A stretch of DNA of 49,482 nt, from NCBI GenBank assembly GCA_017305055.1, contig JAFKMZ010000023.1:1-49482 (forward strand). Reading direction: 5' to 3'. This DNA comes from Lysobacterales bacterium. Lineage in GTDB: Bacteria; Pseudomonadota; Gammaproteobacteria; Xanthomonadales; Rhodanobacteraceae. The translations under genes were made by a program, and so were the position numbers. Under the pieces are notes generated by a model, which did no database searches, was not told the DNA's origin, and saw only the letters and a program-made list of their open reading frames with translations. Numbering within the stretch: position 1 is the stretch's first letter; every line of letters starts with the position of its first letter. Below, piece by piece: positions 32,533 to 40,810 of the stretch.

Positions 32533-33645
32533 ATGAAAAGAGTGCTCACTGTTGGTCTGAAATACTCCGGCGCCCCGATCGATGGCATTGAATTCGACAA
32601 CCTCGGGTTATGTCGGCCGTCCGTTGACCAGGAACGCGCAGCATTCGCCCTGTACGAATATGACGTCATCGTCATTCATCCAAAGAGCTATTCGCACTTC
32701 CTGTTCGGAGAGGAGGGTGAGTTCTCCAACTCTCCCAATGAACTCGGTGACCTGAAGAGGAAGAAGGACGAGTACGACCTCGATACGGTATTTGACAGCA
32801 CGGATCGAGAGAAAGAGCTTGAGGCTGCTATCGCCGGTGGAACAACGGTTGTATGGTGCCTCGCCGAGCCCAGGCGGATGAACTTCTTCGGCTATCGGGA
32901 GACTTCATACGGTTATGCGGCACCTTCGGTAGCAAGGCTGGTCAAGCTCGGCGATCTCCAGCTCAAGAAAGGTCGGCGGATGGGCGCTATTGACCAGGAA
33001 AGTCCGTTTGCGCGGTACTTCGCTTCCTTGGCTACAACCGGATGGAGCCTTTGCCTGGCCGATGATGACCATGAGAGCTACACCTCCATCGCATCCACGC
33101 CCGAGGGCTACAGCTTGGGCGGACGAGTTGCGATTGGCACGACGGCCGGCTGGCTCATCACCCCACCCTCCTCTGAAGCCGCTACCAACAGGCTCATTCT
33201 CGATGCCGTGGAGTTGGTGAAAGCAGACCCTCACCAAGAAAAGTATCACGGCATTTTTCTGAGCCACACTGGTGCTGACAAACCATTCGTCCGACAGCTT
33301 CGCAAGGATCTACTCGAACACGGCGTGCCCCAAGTGTGGGTGGATGAAGCCGAGATCGACGTTGGCGATTCGCTCACGGCCAAGATCGAAGAGGGCATGA
33401 AGGAAACCCGCTATATCGGAGTCGTGTTATCCGCGAAATCCATTGATGCACCGTGGGTCAAGAAGGAACTCGATATTGCGATCAATCGGGAAATCGCCAG
33501 CGGCGAAGTCGTCGTGCTTCCCCTGCTGTACGAAAAATGCGCGCTCCCCACCTTTCTGCAAGGCAAGCTCTACGCGGACTTCACCAGTTCAGAGGAGTAC
33601 GCCATCGGGCTGGCAAAGCTGCTGAGGCGGCTGCGGATCAAGTAA
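32533..33645 (+). CDS. TIR-domain protein with novel N-terminal domain
   Basis: A 370-residue protein. Residues 238-360 are a TIR domain: YHGIFLSHTGADKPFVRQLR, then VPQVWVDEAEIDVGDSL, YIGVVLSAKSIDAPWVKKEL. The glutamate in WVKKEL (about 312) fits the catalytic position of NAD-cleaving bacterial TIRs. Residues 1-230 are alpha/beta (KRVLTVGLKYSGAPIDGIEF, YDVIVIHPKSYSHFLFGEEG, GGTTVVWCLAEPRRMNFFGY) and look Rossmann- or GATase-like, but I recognise no family; it may sense a phage or cell signal. The ATG at 32533 has AGGA 5 bp upstream; a TTG at 32518 is possible. TIR proteins of this layout act in abortive infection. Confidence 0.85.
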   Translation: MKRVLTVGLKYSGAPIDGIEFDNLGLCRPSVDQERAAFALYEYDVIVIHPKSYSHFLFGEEGEFSNSPNELGDLKRKKDEYDLDTVFDSTDREKELEAAIAGGTTVVWCLAEPRRMNFFGYRETSYGYAAPSVARLVKLGDLQLKKGRRMGAIDQESPFARYFASLATTGWSLCLADDDHESYTSIASTPEGYSLGGRVAIGTTAGWLITPPSSEAATNRLILDAVELVKADPHQEKYHGIFLSHTGADKPFVRQLRKDLLEHGVPQVWVDEAEIDVGDSLTAKIEEGMKETRYIGVVLSAKSIDAPWVKKELDIAINREIASGEVVVLPLLYEKCALPTFLQGKLYADFTSSEEYAIGLAKLLRRLRIK

Positions 33646-33724
33646 TGGCAAGCCATGTCGGTACCGATGCCGCCATCCGTTATGGTTTGGCTATGGTTTG
33701 ACAAGCACAGCTCGCAGGCGTCAG

Positions 33725-33777
33725 CGATGAAAGCCCGGACGGGGCTAGACGCCACCGGCGGCTCGATGCGCAGCGCG
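33725..33777. repeat. Dispersed element repeat, copy 1
   Basis: This stretch (CGATGAAAGCCCGGACGGGG, then TAGACGC and CGGCTCGATGCGC) matches 46114-46165 closely over 50 bp. Both copies lie in non-coding leaders ahead of cargo genes. Similar GC-rich units recur in related ICEs. It could be a structured RNA or a recombination site. Confidence 0.6.
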
Positions 33778-33830
33778 CCCCGGCATCGCCGGGAGACGCA
33801 CGAACGCATTCCCTGCCCTACGATGACGTA

Positions 33831-34496
33831 ATGGAGAACGAAGACCCAAACCCGAACGATCCGCTGGAACGCATGCTCCATCGCTCCGACGAACTACACG
33901 AGAAGCTGCTGTCTCTGCTCGACGATGCGGAGTTCGATGGTTCGCGTCGCGGTGAAGCCGCCTTCGGCATGTGCTTCGTCGCCTTGGAGCACGGAGCCGC
34001 ACTGCGGGCGTTGATGGCACTCGGGCTTCCCAACTCGGCCGTCAGCCTGATGCGTCTGCAGTTCGAGGCGTTAACCCGCGCCATGTGGCTGATCTATGCC
34101 GCCAGCGACCAGGCAATCGCCAAGCTGCTGGCGCCACTCACGCTGGAGAGCGAACAGGCGGCGAAGAACCTGCCCAGCGCCCAAGAAATGATCGACCAGA
34201 TCGGCAAGCGGGTTGGCCGAGGCGTCCCAGCCACTGCGCACCAGATGCTGGTGCGCTTCAAGGATGTGTCGTGGCATGCAATGAACTCGTTCGTGCATGG
34301 CGGCATCCATCCACTGCGCCGCAGCGCGGAGGGCTTCCCGGCGCACCTTGCCCTGCAGGTCCTGCGCAACGGCAACGGTCTGACGACGATGACCGGTATG
34401 GCGCTTGCGATCCTGACCGGCGATGAGGTCATCACCAAGCCGATGAGCAAGATCCAACCCGAGTTTGCTGACTGTCTGCCCGATCTACTGGAGTAG
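33831..34496 (+). CDS. DUF6988-like helical protein
   Basis: A 221-residue, largely helical cytoplasmic protein. Characteristic stretches are FVALEHGAALRALMALGLPN, SAVSLMRLQFEALTRAMWLI, and WHAMNSFVHGGIHPLRR. I believe it is the DUF6988 family seen in mobile regions; function is unknown. The SAVSLMRLQFEALTRA phrase and the HxGxxHP-type motif recall AbiV- and HEPN-like proteins, but I cannot prove that. It starts at ATG 33831 without a clear ribosome site, 185 bp after the TIR gene, and ends in a strong hairpin. It could be part of the TIR unit or separate. Confidence 0.7.
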   Translation: MENEDPNPNDPLERMLHRSDELHEKLLSLLDDAEFDGSRRGEAAFGMCFVALEHGAALRALMALGLPNSAVSLMRLQFEALTRAMWLIYAASDQAIAKLLAPLTLESEQAAKNLPSAQEMIDQIGKRVGRGVPATAHQMLVRFKDVSWHAMNSFVHGGIHPLRRSAEGFPAHLALQVLRNGNGLTTMTGMALAILTGDEVITKPMSKIQPEFADCLPDLLE

Positions 34497-34505
34497 ATCG
34501 GGCAG
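34476..34505 (+). terminator. 12-bp hairpin at the end of the DUF6988-like gene
   Basis: CTGCCCGATCTA and TAGATCGGGCAG pair perfectly around the loop CTGGAG; the stop codon lies in the second arm. No T-run follows on this strand, so termination may rely on the stem plus the next hairpin at 34517. Confidence 0.55.
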
Positions 34506-34508
34506 GCC

Positions 34509-34542
34509 AAAAAAATGCACCCCGCCGCGATGGACGGGGTGC
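34509..34542 (-). terminator. Rho-independent terminator of the DUF736 gene
   Basis: GCACCCCG (34517-34524) and CGGGGTGC (34535-34542) form an 8-bp stem; on the minus strand it is followed at once by seven T (34515-34509). It lies 13 bp beyond the DUF736 stop. Confidence 0.85.
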
Positions 34543-34554
34543 GGGGGGCAGCCG

Positions 34555-34869
34555 TCAGGCCGTCGGCTTGCTGCGCGACCAGATCAGGTTGTGCGTGCCG
34601 TCGTCTTCCTCGATCAGCCGGGCGTAGATCGTCGCCGGAAACGAAGGGTCGTCGAAGGTCACGGACAGGTACGGTCGCTCCGCTTGGCTGACTTTCTTCC
34701 ACGCCGCACCGATGTCGTAGCCGCCGGTCGCCTGAAGGCGGAAGTCGGGGGCGTTCTCGCGGTCGCCCTTGTCGTTGGGAATCAGCTTGACCTTGACGTT
34801 GAGCGTCAGGGTGCGAAGCGTGCCGGTAAAGCCGTCTTTGTCTGCGGTGAAGGTGCCGATGTTAGCCAT
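34555..34869 (-). CDS. DUF736 family protein
   Basis: A 104-residue protein starting [20 protein letters not shown] and containing [33 protein letters not shown] and [17 protein letters not shown]: the DUF736 family, ubiquitous on proteobacterial plasmids and ICEs. Function is unknown. An excellent ribosome site (AAAGGAGAAACATC) precedes ATG 34869. It has its own intrinsic terminator and a 900-bp GC-rich leader, so it is probably a single-gene, highly expressed unit. Confidence 0.93.
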   Translation of the reverse strand: MANIGTFTADKDGFTGTLRTLTLNVKVKLIPNDKGDRENAPDFRLQATGGYDIGAAWKKVSQAERPYLSVTFDDPSFPATIYARLIEEDDGTHNLIWSRSKPTA

Positions 34870-35798
34870 GATGTTTCTCCTTTCGGGTTGAACAAGGTCG
34901 CGCCAGTGCGTCCTTGTTGTGAGCCGGCCGGCGGGTGATGGGCTGGCCGCACCGCGCAGCGGTCGCAACAGCGTGGAGAACCTGGAAGCGCAAAGAATTT
35001 GCTGCGCGAGGAAGCCGCACAGCGGCGGGGAAATTGTTTGCGCTGGAAGGTTGCGGCCATGAAGCCCAAGGCACAGCCGCGCCCCCGCCAGGATTCACGA
35101 CAAGCCAAGGACGCAGGGGCCGCCTGCCCCGGAAGGAGATATTGCTGACTCGGCATCCCCGCGTGACCGCTTCGCCGGCTCGTGCCCTGACGCGGGCAAG
35201 ACCAACACCCCAACGGCGGGCGAGAACGCCCTTCGCCGCAGCTTGCGGCGACGTGCTTGAGGCGTGGCGTTGAAACTCCATAAGACAAGGCTGGGCGCGT
35301 GTCGGTGAACCGTCCTTCGTGACGTACAGGCGGCGAACCGCCAGCGTCGAGGACGGCACGCTTTCGCACAACCTGCCGCAGCAAGCCGGGGCGTAGCCCC
35401 GCAAGCCCCGCCCCTTGCGGCGAGGCGCCATCAAAACCTTGCTCACCTCAGCGGGCACTGATCTGCACGCACCGACGAAGTTGATCAGTAGGACTGATCG
35501 ATCATCATCAGCGCACCGGCATCCTGATCAGTGTGAGGCCACCGGCCGGAATCCGCCGCCAAAAGCGGCCATTCTGGAGAGTCGACTGAACTGCTACGGC
35601 GACCGAGTGCTTGGCCCAAATCGTCGGCGGCGTCCACACGACCTAGCCGATCGATAAGCGAGTTATTTGGATCGAATGTGAATCTACCCAACCATCATCG
35701 CTACCTTCCGTTAAAGTCCATATCAAGCGCAAATCCGGGCCTAGATACCGTCCCATCGGCCTGGGCGGACAAAGCTTGAATAACCCTGGGAACAGACC
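34870..35798. other. Long non-coding leader between DUF736 and the Gabija-like genes
   Basis: About 930 bp without a credible gene; frames present are Arg/Ala/Pro-rich with no start signals. The left part (to about 35460) is very GC-rich with GCCGC/GCGGC runs and a short stem CTTCGCCGCAGCTTGCGGCG. The right part is AT-richer and contains the dyad GATCAGT (35483) with ACTGATC (35493) and the palindrome CTGATCAG (35525 region). The promoter of the 35799 operon should be in the last 150 bp. Confidence 0.5.
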
Positions 35799-37937
35799 AT
35801 GCATATCTCCAAGATCAGCCTTGTCAACTATCGCAATTTCGCCAACGCGAAGCTGATCTTCAACAAAGGAATCAACACGGTCATAGGCGAGAACGGTTCG
35901 GGGAAAACCAATCTTTTTCGGGCAATCCGCCTTCTTTTAGACGACAACCTGTTGCGTTCGGCGCACCGCCTCGACGAGAAGGATTTTCACCGGGGCCTCG
36001 AGCACTGGCAGGGCCACTGGATCATCATCAACATCGAGTTCCAAGAGGTCTCACAAGACGAGGCTATCCAGTCGCTCTTTCTGCATGGCACCGGCAGCGT
36101 CGGTACCGACGCCGTTTCCAAGGCCACGTATAACCTGATCTTCCGACCGAAAAACGATGTCCGCCGCCGCCTGTCGGAGTTGATCGCCGGGGACAACGAC
36201 GGGATGTCCGCCATCCTTTCCGGGATCTCGATAGAGGACTACGAGACCGTATTCACCGGCAGGAGCGAGGCGGACTTCAACGATCCCGCCACCTATGCCG
36301 AGATCGTCGGCGACTTCAAGAACGCCAAGTTCGGCAAGGAATTGGACCACCCCGCGATCGGGTCGCGTGTCCCCGTCATGCTGTCGGTCTCGAAAGAGAT
36401 ATCCTTCACCTTCGTGCAGGCGCTCAGGGACGTCATCGCCGAGTTCCAGAACAATCGAACCAATCCGCTGCTCAACCTGCTCAAGCGCAAGAGCGGCGAG
36501 ATCGATCCCGTCACGTTCCTGCCTATCACCGAAAAGGTCAAGGATCTGAACGACGCCATCGAAGGGCTCGACGACGTCCAGACCGTGCGCTCGGACATCG
36601 TCGGCACCATCAAGGAGGCGGCGGGCGAAGCCTATTCGCCTTCGTCGCTGTCGATCCGATCCGACCTCTCCGACGAGGCCGACAAGCTTTTCCAGTCGCT
36701 CAAGCTGTTCGTGGGCGAAACCGGAAACGGCTACGAGGGCGCGGTCCACGAGCTCAGCCTCGGCGGCGCCAACCTTATCTACCTGACGTTGAAGCTGCTC
36801 GAGTTCAAGTATCAGAAGGCCAACCAGTCATTCGCCAACTTCCTGCTTATCGAGGAGCCGGAAGCCCACATCCACACCCATATCCAGAAAACCCTGTTCG
36901 ATCGCCTGAATTTCGCCGATACCCAGATCATCTATTCGACCCACTCCACTCACATCTCTGAAGCCAGCAACGTCGAGAACATGAACATCCTCAGCAAGGT
37001 CGGCGAGGGCTGCGAGACCTACCAGCCAACCACCGGCCTCGATCCCATCGACATCGGCAACATCCAGCGTTACCTGGACGCGGTGCGCAGCAACCTGCTG
37101 TTCGCCAAGAGCGTCATGCTGGTGGAGGGCGACGCCGAAGAGCTCCTCATCCCCACGCTGGTCAAGAAGGTACTTGGCATGACGCTCGACGAGCTGGGAA
37201 TCAGCCTGATCAACATTCGCAGCACGGGCTTCCAGAACGTCGCCGTGCTGTTCCACGACGACCGGATCAAGAAGCGATGCGCAATCGTCACCGATCTGGA
37301 CGCGACCTTCTTCGATACCACGCCCGCAGCAGCCGACGACGACGCCCTTTCCAAGTTCAAGGCTAGGTGCGCCAGCGCCCAGACCAAGGGCCTTGCACGG
37401 AAAGCTGCATTGGACTCCTTCTCCCACGGCAACCCATGGGTCGAGTGCTTCTATGCCCCCCATACCTTCGAGGTCGATTTCGTCGGCGCCCGCAACGCCG
37501 ACCAGATCGTTGGGGCGATTGCCAGCGTCTACAAGGACCCGGCAACGATAGCGAAAGCCAAGACCGAGCTGGAATCCAAGGACATCGCCGTTTTCGGCAA
37601 GCGCGCCTTGCTAATGGCGAATTACGAAGGGAAGGGCTGGTTCGCCATCGCGCTCGGCAACCGAATCGACCATCAGGTCATCATTCCCGATTACATCGTG
37701 GAGGCGATCCACTTCTTGCGCCCCGTCCTGTCGACGGAAGTCTGGTTCCACATCCTGAGCTTCCGCGTGGCGTGCATCGAGAAATCGGGCCTGTCGACGC
37801 CGGACGTCATCCAAGGCGCTCGCAATGCCTTGGCCTCTTTTAGGTCGGGAGAGATGGATCTGGCTGCGATAAAGGCGCTGATGCTGGTGACCTTTACCTC
37901 CGATCCGATCAACCGGATTCTCGACAAGGCCGGCTGA
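35799..37937 (+). CDS. gajA: OLD-family ATPase/TOPRIM endonuclease (GajA-like)
   Basis: A 712-residue overcoming-lysogenisation-defect family protein. The N-terminal ATPase has Walker A GENGSGKT (31-38), the signature VHELSLGGANLIYLTLKLL (about 312-330), Walker B NFLLIEEPEAHIH (about 346-358) and the H-loop STHSTHIS. The TOPRIM nuclease domain has MLVEGDAEELLIP (about 439-451) and IVTDLDA (about 497-503). With the helicase gene 1 bp downstream, this is the GajA-GajB arrangement of the Gabija anti-phage system, where GajA nicks phage DNA when nucleotides fall. It is longer than the Bacillus GajA (about 580 residues). Related OLD-UvrD systems cannot be excluded. Confidence 0.85.
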   Translation: MHISKISLVNYRNFANAKLIFNKGINTVIGENGSGKTNLFRAIRLLLDDNLLRSAHRLDEKDFHRGLEHWQGHWIIINIEFQEVSQDEAIQSLFLHGTGSVGTDAVSKATYNLIFRPKNDVRRRLSELIAGDNDGMSAILSGISIEDYETVFTGRSEADFNDPATYAEIVGDFKNAKFGKELDHPAIGSRVPVMLSVSKEISFTFVQALRDVIAEFQNNRTNPLLNLLKRKSGEIDPVTFLPITEKVKDLNDAIEGLDDVQTVRSDIVGTIKEAAGEAYSPSSLSIRSDLSDEADKLFQSLKLFVGETGNGYEGAVHELSLGGANLIYLTLKLLEFKYQKANQSFANFLLIEEPEAHIHTHIQKTLFDRLNFADTQIIYSTHSTHISEASNVENMNILSKVGEGCETYQPTTGLDPIDIGNIQRYLDAVRSNLLFAKSVMLVEGDAEELLIPTLVKKVLGMTLDELGISLINIRSTGFQNVAVLFHDDRIKKRCAIVTDLDATFFDTTPAAADDDALSKFKARCASAQTKGLARKAALDSFSHGNPWVECFYAPHTFEVDFVGARNADQIVGAIASVYKDPATIAKAKTELESKDIAVFGKRALLMANYEGKGWFAIALGNRIDHQVIIPDYIVEAIHFLRPVLSTEVWFHILSFRVACIEKSGLSTPDVIQGARNALASFRSGEMDLAAIKALMLVTFTSDPINRILDKAG

Positions 37938-37938
37938 C

Positions 37939-39738
37939 ATGACAGTTTGGGTCAACCACGATCTGAACGAGCCGCAGAAGGAGGCCATCCGCGAGGCAGG
38001 CAGCGTCTTCCTGGTCGCGTGCCCCGGCAGCGGCAAGACCAGAACGCTGACGTTCAAGATCGCCGAGGAGCTGTCGAAGCTGGGGTCGCCGCGGCAGTGC
38101 CTTGTCGCCATCACCTATACCCACCGGGCGGCCGACGAGATCAAGGAACGGATCGAGCGGCTGGGCGTCGATGCATCCCGACTCTGGATTGGCACGATCC
38201 ACTCGTTCTGTCTGGAATGGATACTGCGGCCCTACGGGATCTACCACGAGGAGTTGAAACACGGTTTCTCGGTGGCCAGCACCAACGACTCCGAGAAGCT
38301 GCTGACCGAATTGTGCGCGCCCTATCGATCACCCAAGGTGACTTATTGGGACTGCAGCTTCTACTTCACCAAGGAAGGGCACACGCTGACCTGTCAGGAT
38401 GCGCGCAAGCACGACGCCATCGATGCGATCCTCCAGGACTACTTCCGCGTGCTATCGAAGGACCGAAAGATCGACTTCGAGCTGATGCTTTTCTACGCCT
38501 ACGAGCTGATCTCGAAGAACCCGTCGATCGCGAAGCTCCTGTCCGGCATCTTCCCCTTGATCCTCATCGACGAGTATCAGGACACCAAAGAAATCCAGTA
38601 CTCGATCGTCTCCGAGATTCTGGCTGCAGGCGCGGGACAAACCAGGGCGTTCGTTGTCGGCGATCCCAACCAAGCCATCTTCCAGTCGCTTGGAGGGTTT
38701 GCGATCACCCCCAAGGAATTCGCCGCGCTGTCGGGTGTCGCCTTCAAGGAAGCCGAGCTCACCCACAACTATCGGTCCTCCGAACGCATCATCAACTACT
38801 TTGGTTGCTACGACCTCTACGGTTCGTCGATCGAGGCCGCGTCCGAGCACAAGACGTACCCCAGTATCGTCACCTACGACGCGACCACCAGCAAGGATGG
38901 CCTCGAAGATAAATTGGTAGCACTGATCCGCTACAACATCGAAACGCTGGGGGTCGAACCCTCCGAGATATGCGTTCTCGCGCCGCAGTGGGTACATCTG
39001 GCGGGCATGACCCGCCGGCTGGTGAGCCGGATGCCCGAGTATGAGTTCGATGGACCGGGAATGGTGCCTTTCGCCCGCGACCCCGACAACTTTTGGTACC
39101 AACTCGCCCGCATCGCACTGACCAGCGCATCTCCCAGACTGTATGTCCGCAGGCTGCGCTGGGCCAAGGAGATCCTCGTCGAACTGGAGGCTGCCGGGGT
39201 GTCGACATCGGAGATGACCCCCAAGCGACTTCTGCGGGAGGCCAACAACATTGCCTTGGCCGAGACCGATGGATTGAAGTACATAGAGCTGTACTTCGGA
39301 GCCCTGTTCTCCGCACTCGGCGTCGATTTCACCGTCTTTCCGGCACTTCAAGACCAGTACGATTCCTTCTTCGAGAGTTCCTCCGCCCGGATCGCGCGGC
39401 TTAGAAAAGAAGGCGCCCAGTTCATCGGAGAGATCGATGCGTTTCGGCGAGTGTTCCGGGACCGTTCCGGGATCACCCTGTCAACCATCCACGGCATCAA
39501 GGGGGATGAATACGACACGGTCATTGCTTATGCGTTGCTGGAAGGCATGGTCCCGCATTTTGCGGACGCCGATGGAAGCAACAGCGCAAAACGCCTCTTG
39601 TACGTAGTCGCGTCGCGGGCAAGGAAGAACCTGCACCTGATCGCGGAACGTGGCCGCCTGAACGGCCTTGGCGCCGAATACGTTCCAACCAAAGTGCTAC
39701 GCAATTGCCGGTTCGATTACGACACTTTCGCTGAATGA
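37939..39738 (+). CDS. gajB: UvrD/Rep-type superfamily 1 helicase (GajB-like)
   Basis: A 599-residue helicase with all SF1A motifs: Q motif LNEPQKEAI, Walker A ACPGSGKTRT (about 27-36), Ia VAITYTHRAADEIKERI, II LILIDEYQDT (about 207-216), III VGDPNQAIFQSLGG, IV HNYRSSERI, V TIHGIKGDEYDTVI and VI RLLYVVASRARKNL. It should therefore be active. It starts 1 bp after the OLD nuclease gene, so the two are co-translated as in Gabija, where GajB senses DNA ends or termini. It is about 100 residues longer than the Bacillus GajB. The downstream RelA/SpoT-type gene follows on the same strand after 63 bp. Confidence 0.87.
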   Translation: MTVWVNHDLNEPQKEAIREAGSVFLVACPGSGKTRTLTFKIAEELSKLGSPRQCLVAITYTHRAADEIKERIERLGVDASRLWIGTIHSFCLEWILRPYGIYHEELKHGFSVASTNDSEKLLTELCAPYRSPKVTYWDCSFYFTKEGHTLTCQDARKHDAIDAILQDYFRVLSKDRKIDFELMLFYAYELISKNPSIAKLLSGIFPLILIDEYQDTKEIQYSIVSEILAAGAGQTRAFVVGDPNQAIFQSLGGFAITPKEFAALSGVAFKEAELTHNYRSSERIINYFGCYDLYGSSIEAASEHKTYPSIVTYDATTSKDGLEDKLVALIRYNIETLGVEPSEICVLAPQWVHLAGMTRRLVSRMPEYEFDGPGMVPFARDPDNFWYQLARIALTSASPRLYVRRLRWAKEILVELEAAGVSTSEMTPKRLLREANNIALAETDGLKYIELYFGALFSALGVDFTVFPALQDQYDSFFESSSARIARLRKEGAQFIGEIDAFRRVFRDRSGITLSTIHGIKGDEYDTVIAYALLEGMVPHFADADGSNSAKRLLYVVASRARKNLHLIAERGRLNGLGAEYVPTKVLRNCRFDYDTFAE

Positions 39739-39801
39739 TGCGCCGCAGACGGATTGCCGAATACGCAGCTGTCTCACATATTTTCACGGAAGGATCGTCC
39801 A

Positions 39802-40734
39802 ATGACAGAAGCCCCTACCCCCTCGCGCGTGGGTTACCAAGTCATGGTCGAGCCCCATCGACGGGCACTCGAAAGGCTCGTGCTCGAGCTGGACTTCTTT
39901 GTCCGCGATGTCGGCAATCTCAACCTGTTCTCGGTATCCAGTCGCGTAAAGCAGTACGAGCGGGCGGCGGCCAAGTCGGCGCTGCTCGGCATCCCTATCG
40001 AGGCGCTCGACGACCTGGCTGGCCTGCGCGTGGTGGTGGGCACCTTGGCCGAGGTTCCCATCATCATGCGATTTCTCACCCGGCAAGAGATCAGCAAAGA
40101 CCTCAAGATCGTCAAGAGTAAGCAGATCGATCACGGATCCGGGTATCGTGCGACCCATGTCGTCGTCGAGAAGCCCTCCGAATATCGGGCGTCGGTCTTT
40201 CCCGGCAGGGTCGAAGTCCAGATCCACACGATCTTCCAGCACGCGTTCAATTTCCTGTCCCGCAACTGGAGCTACAAGCAGCCGTGGCAGGTGTCGCCGA
40301 AATGGTCGGCCGATTTCGCCGAGCTGTCCCGCCTCCTCACTTCGATCGACCACGCGGCACACTCACTGCATCTCGGGCAAACCGAGTTCCAGGAAACGAC
40401 GGATGAGTCAGCCCTTACGCCCCATTCCTATCAAGCGATTGTGAAATCCGAGTTTGCGGAGGACATCCCAGCGGAAGACGCGGTGGACGCATGCCGCCTG
40501 TACGTGGACCTTGGCTATCGAACCAACGGTCATCTGCGCCGGCACTTCAGTGATCCCAGGATCGCCGACCTCTATGCCGTTATCGAGAGTAAGGCCGCCA
40601 TCTCCGAGAGCAGCGCCATCATCGTCAAGATGGGACGCAGCGGCTTCTGGAGCTTCTTCGGCGTCAAGATCGGAACGCCTGCCTTGGACCGATTCCTTGA
40701 AGCGCTACTGATGGACGCTCCGCAGGCCAGCTGA
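39802..40734 (+). CDS. RelA/SpoT-type nucleotidyltransferase next to Gabija-like genes
   Basis: A 310-residue protein with a (p)ppGpp-synthetase-type domain: SVSSRVKQYERAAAK (about 44-58), DDLAGLRVVV (70-79, Asp71 metal site), GYRATHVVVE (114-123) and VEVQIHTIFQHAFNFLSRNW (137-156, Glu138). There is no HD hydrolase domain, so it is a single-domain synthetase like SAS/ToxSAS or CapRel; members may make ppGpp/ppApp or pyrophosphorylate tRNA. A C-terminal helical domain of about 130 residues is unassigned. The ATG at 39802 has GGAAGGA upstream; the frame to 39754 is less likely. It lies 63 bp after the helicase and ends before a hairpin. No antitoxin-like gene is next to it. Confidence 0.85.
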   Translation: MTEAPTPSRVGYQVMVEPHRRALERLVLELDFFVRDVGNLNLFSVSSRVKQYERAAAKSALLGIPIEALDDLAGLRVVVGTLAEVPIIMRFLTRQEISKDLKIVKSKQIDHGSGYRATHVVVEKPSEYRASVFPGRVEVQIHTIFQHAFNFLSRNWSYKQPWQVSPKWSADFAELSRLLTSIDHAAHSLHLGQTEFQETTDESALTPHSYQAIVKSEFAEDIPAEDAVDACRLYVDLGYRTNGHLRRHFSDPRIADLYAVIESKAAISESSAIIVKMGRSGFWSFFGVKIGTPALDRFLEALLMDAPQAS

Positions 40735-40762
40735 GGCATGAGCCGGCGACAGATTTCCAAAG

Positions 40763-40780
40763 CCCCGGCCTGGGCCGGGG
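40763..40780. terminator. Hairpin between convergent operons
   Basis: CCCCGGCC (40763-40770) and GGCCGGGG (40773-40780) with a 2-bp centre, placed between the RelA/SpoT-type gene end (40734) and the convergent gene end (40811). It probably ends transcription from both sides although T-runs are short. Confidence 0.55.
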
Positions 40781-40810
40781 GAAATGATCCGCACCAGCGA
40801 CTTCGCCTAG

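Noticed and set aside
34862-35458. 198-residue minus-strand ORF in the DUF736 leader
   Set aside because: Typical random GC-rich frame; no ribosome site, and the DUF736 start is firmly placed at 34869.
40763-40780. Hairpin as a possible attachment site or integron attC
   Set aside because: Too short and lacks conserved attC boxes; a terminator stem between convergent genes is the simpler reading.
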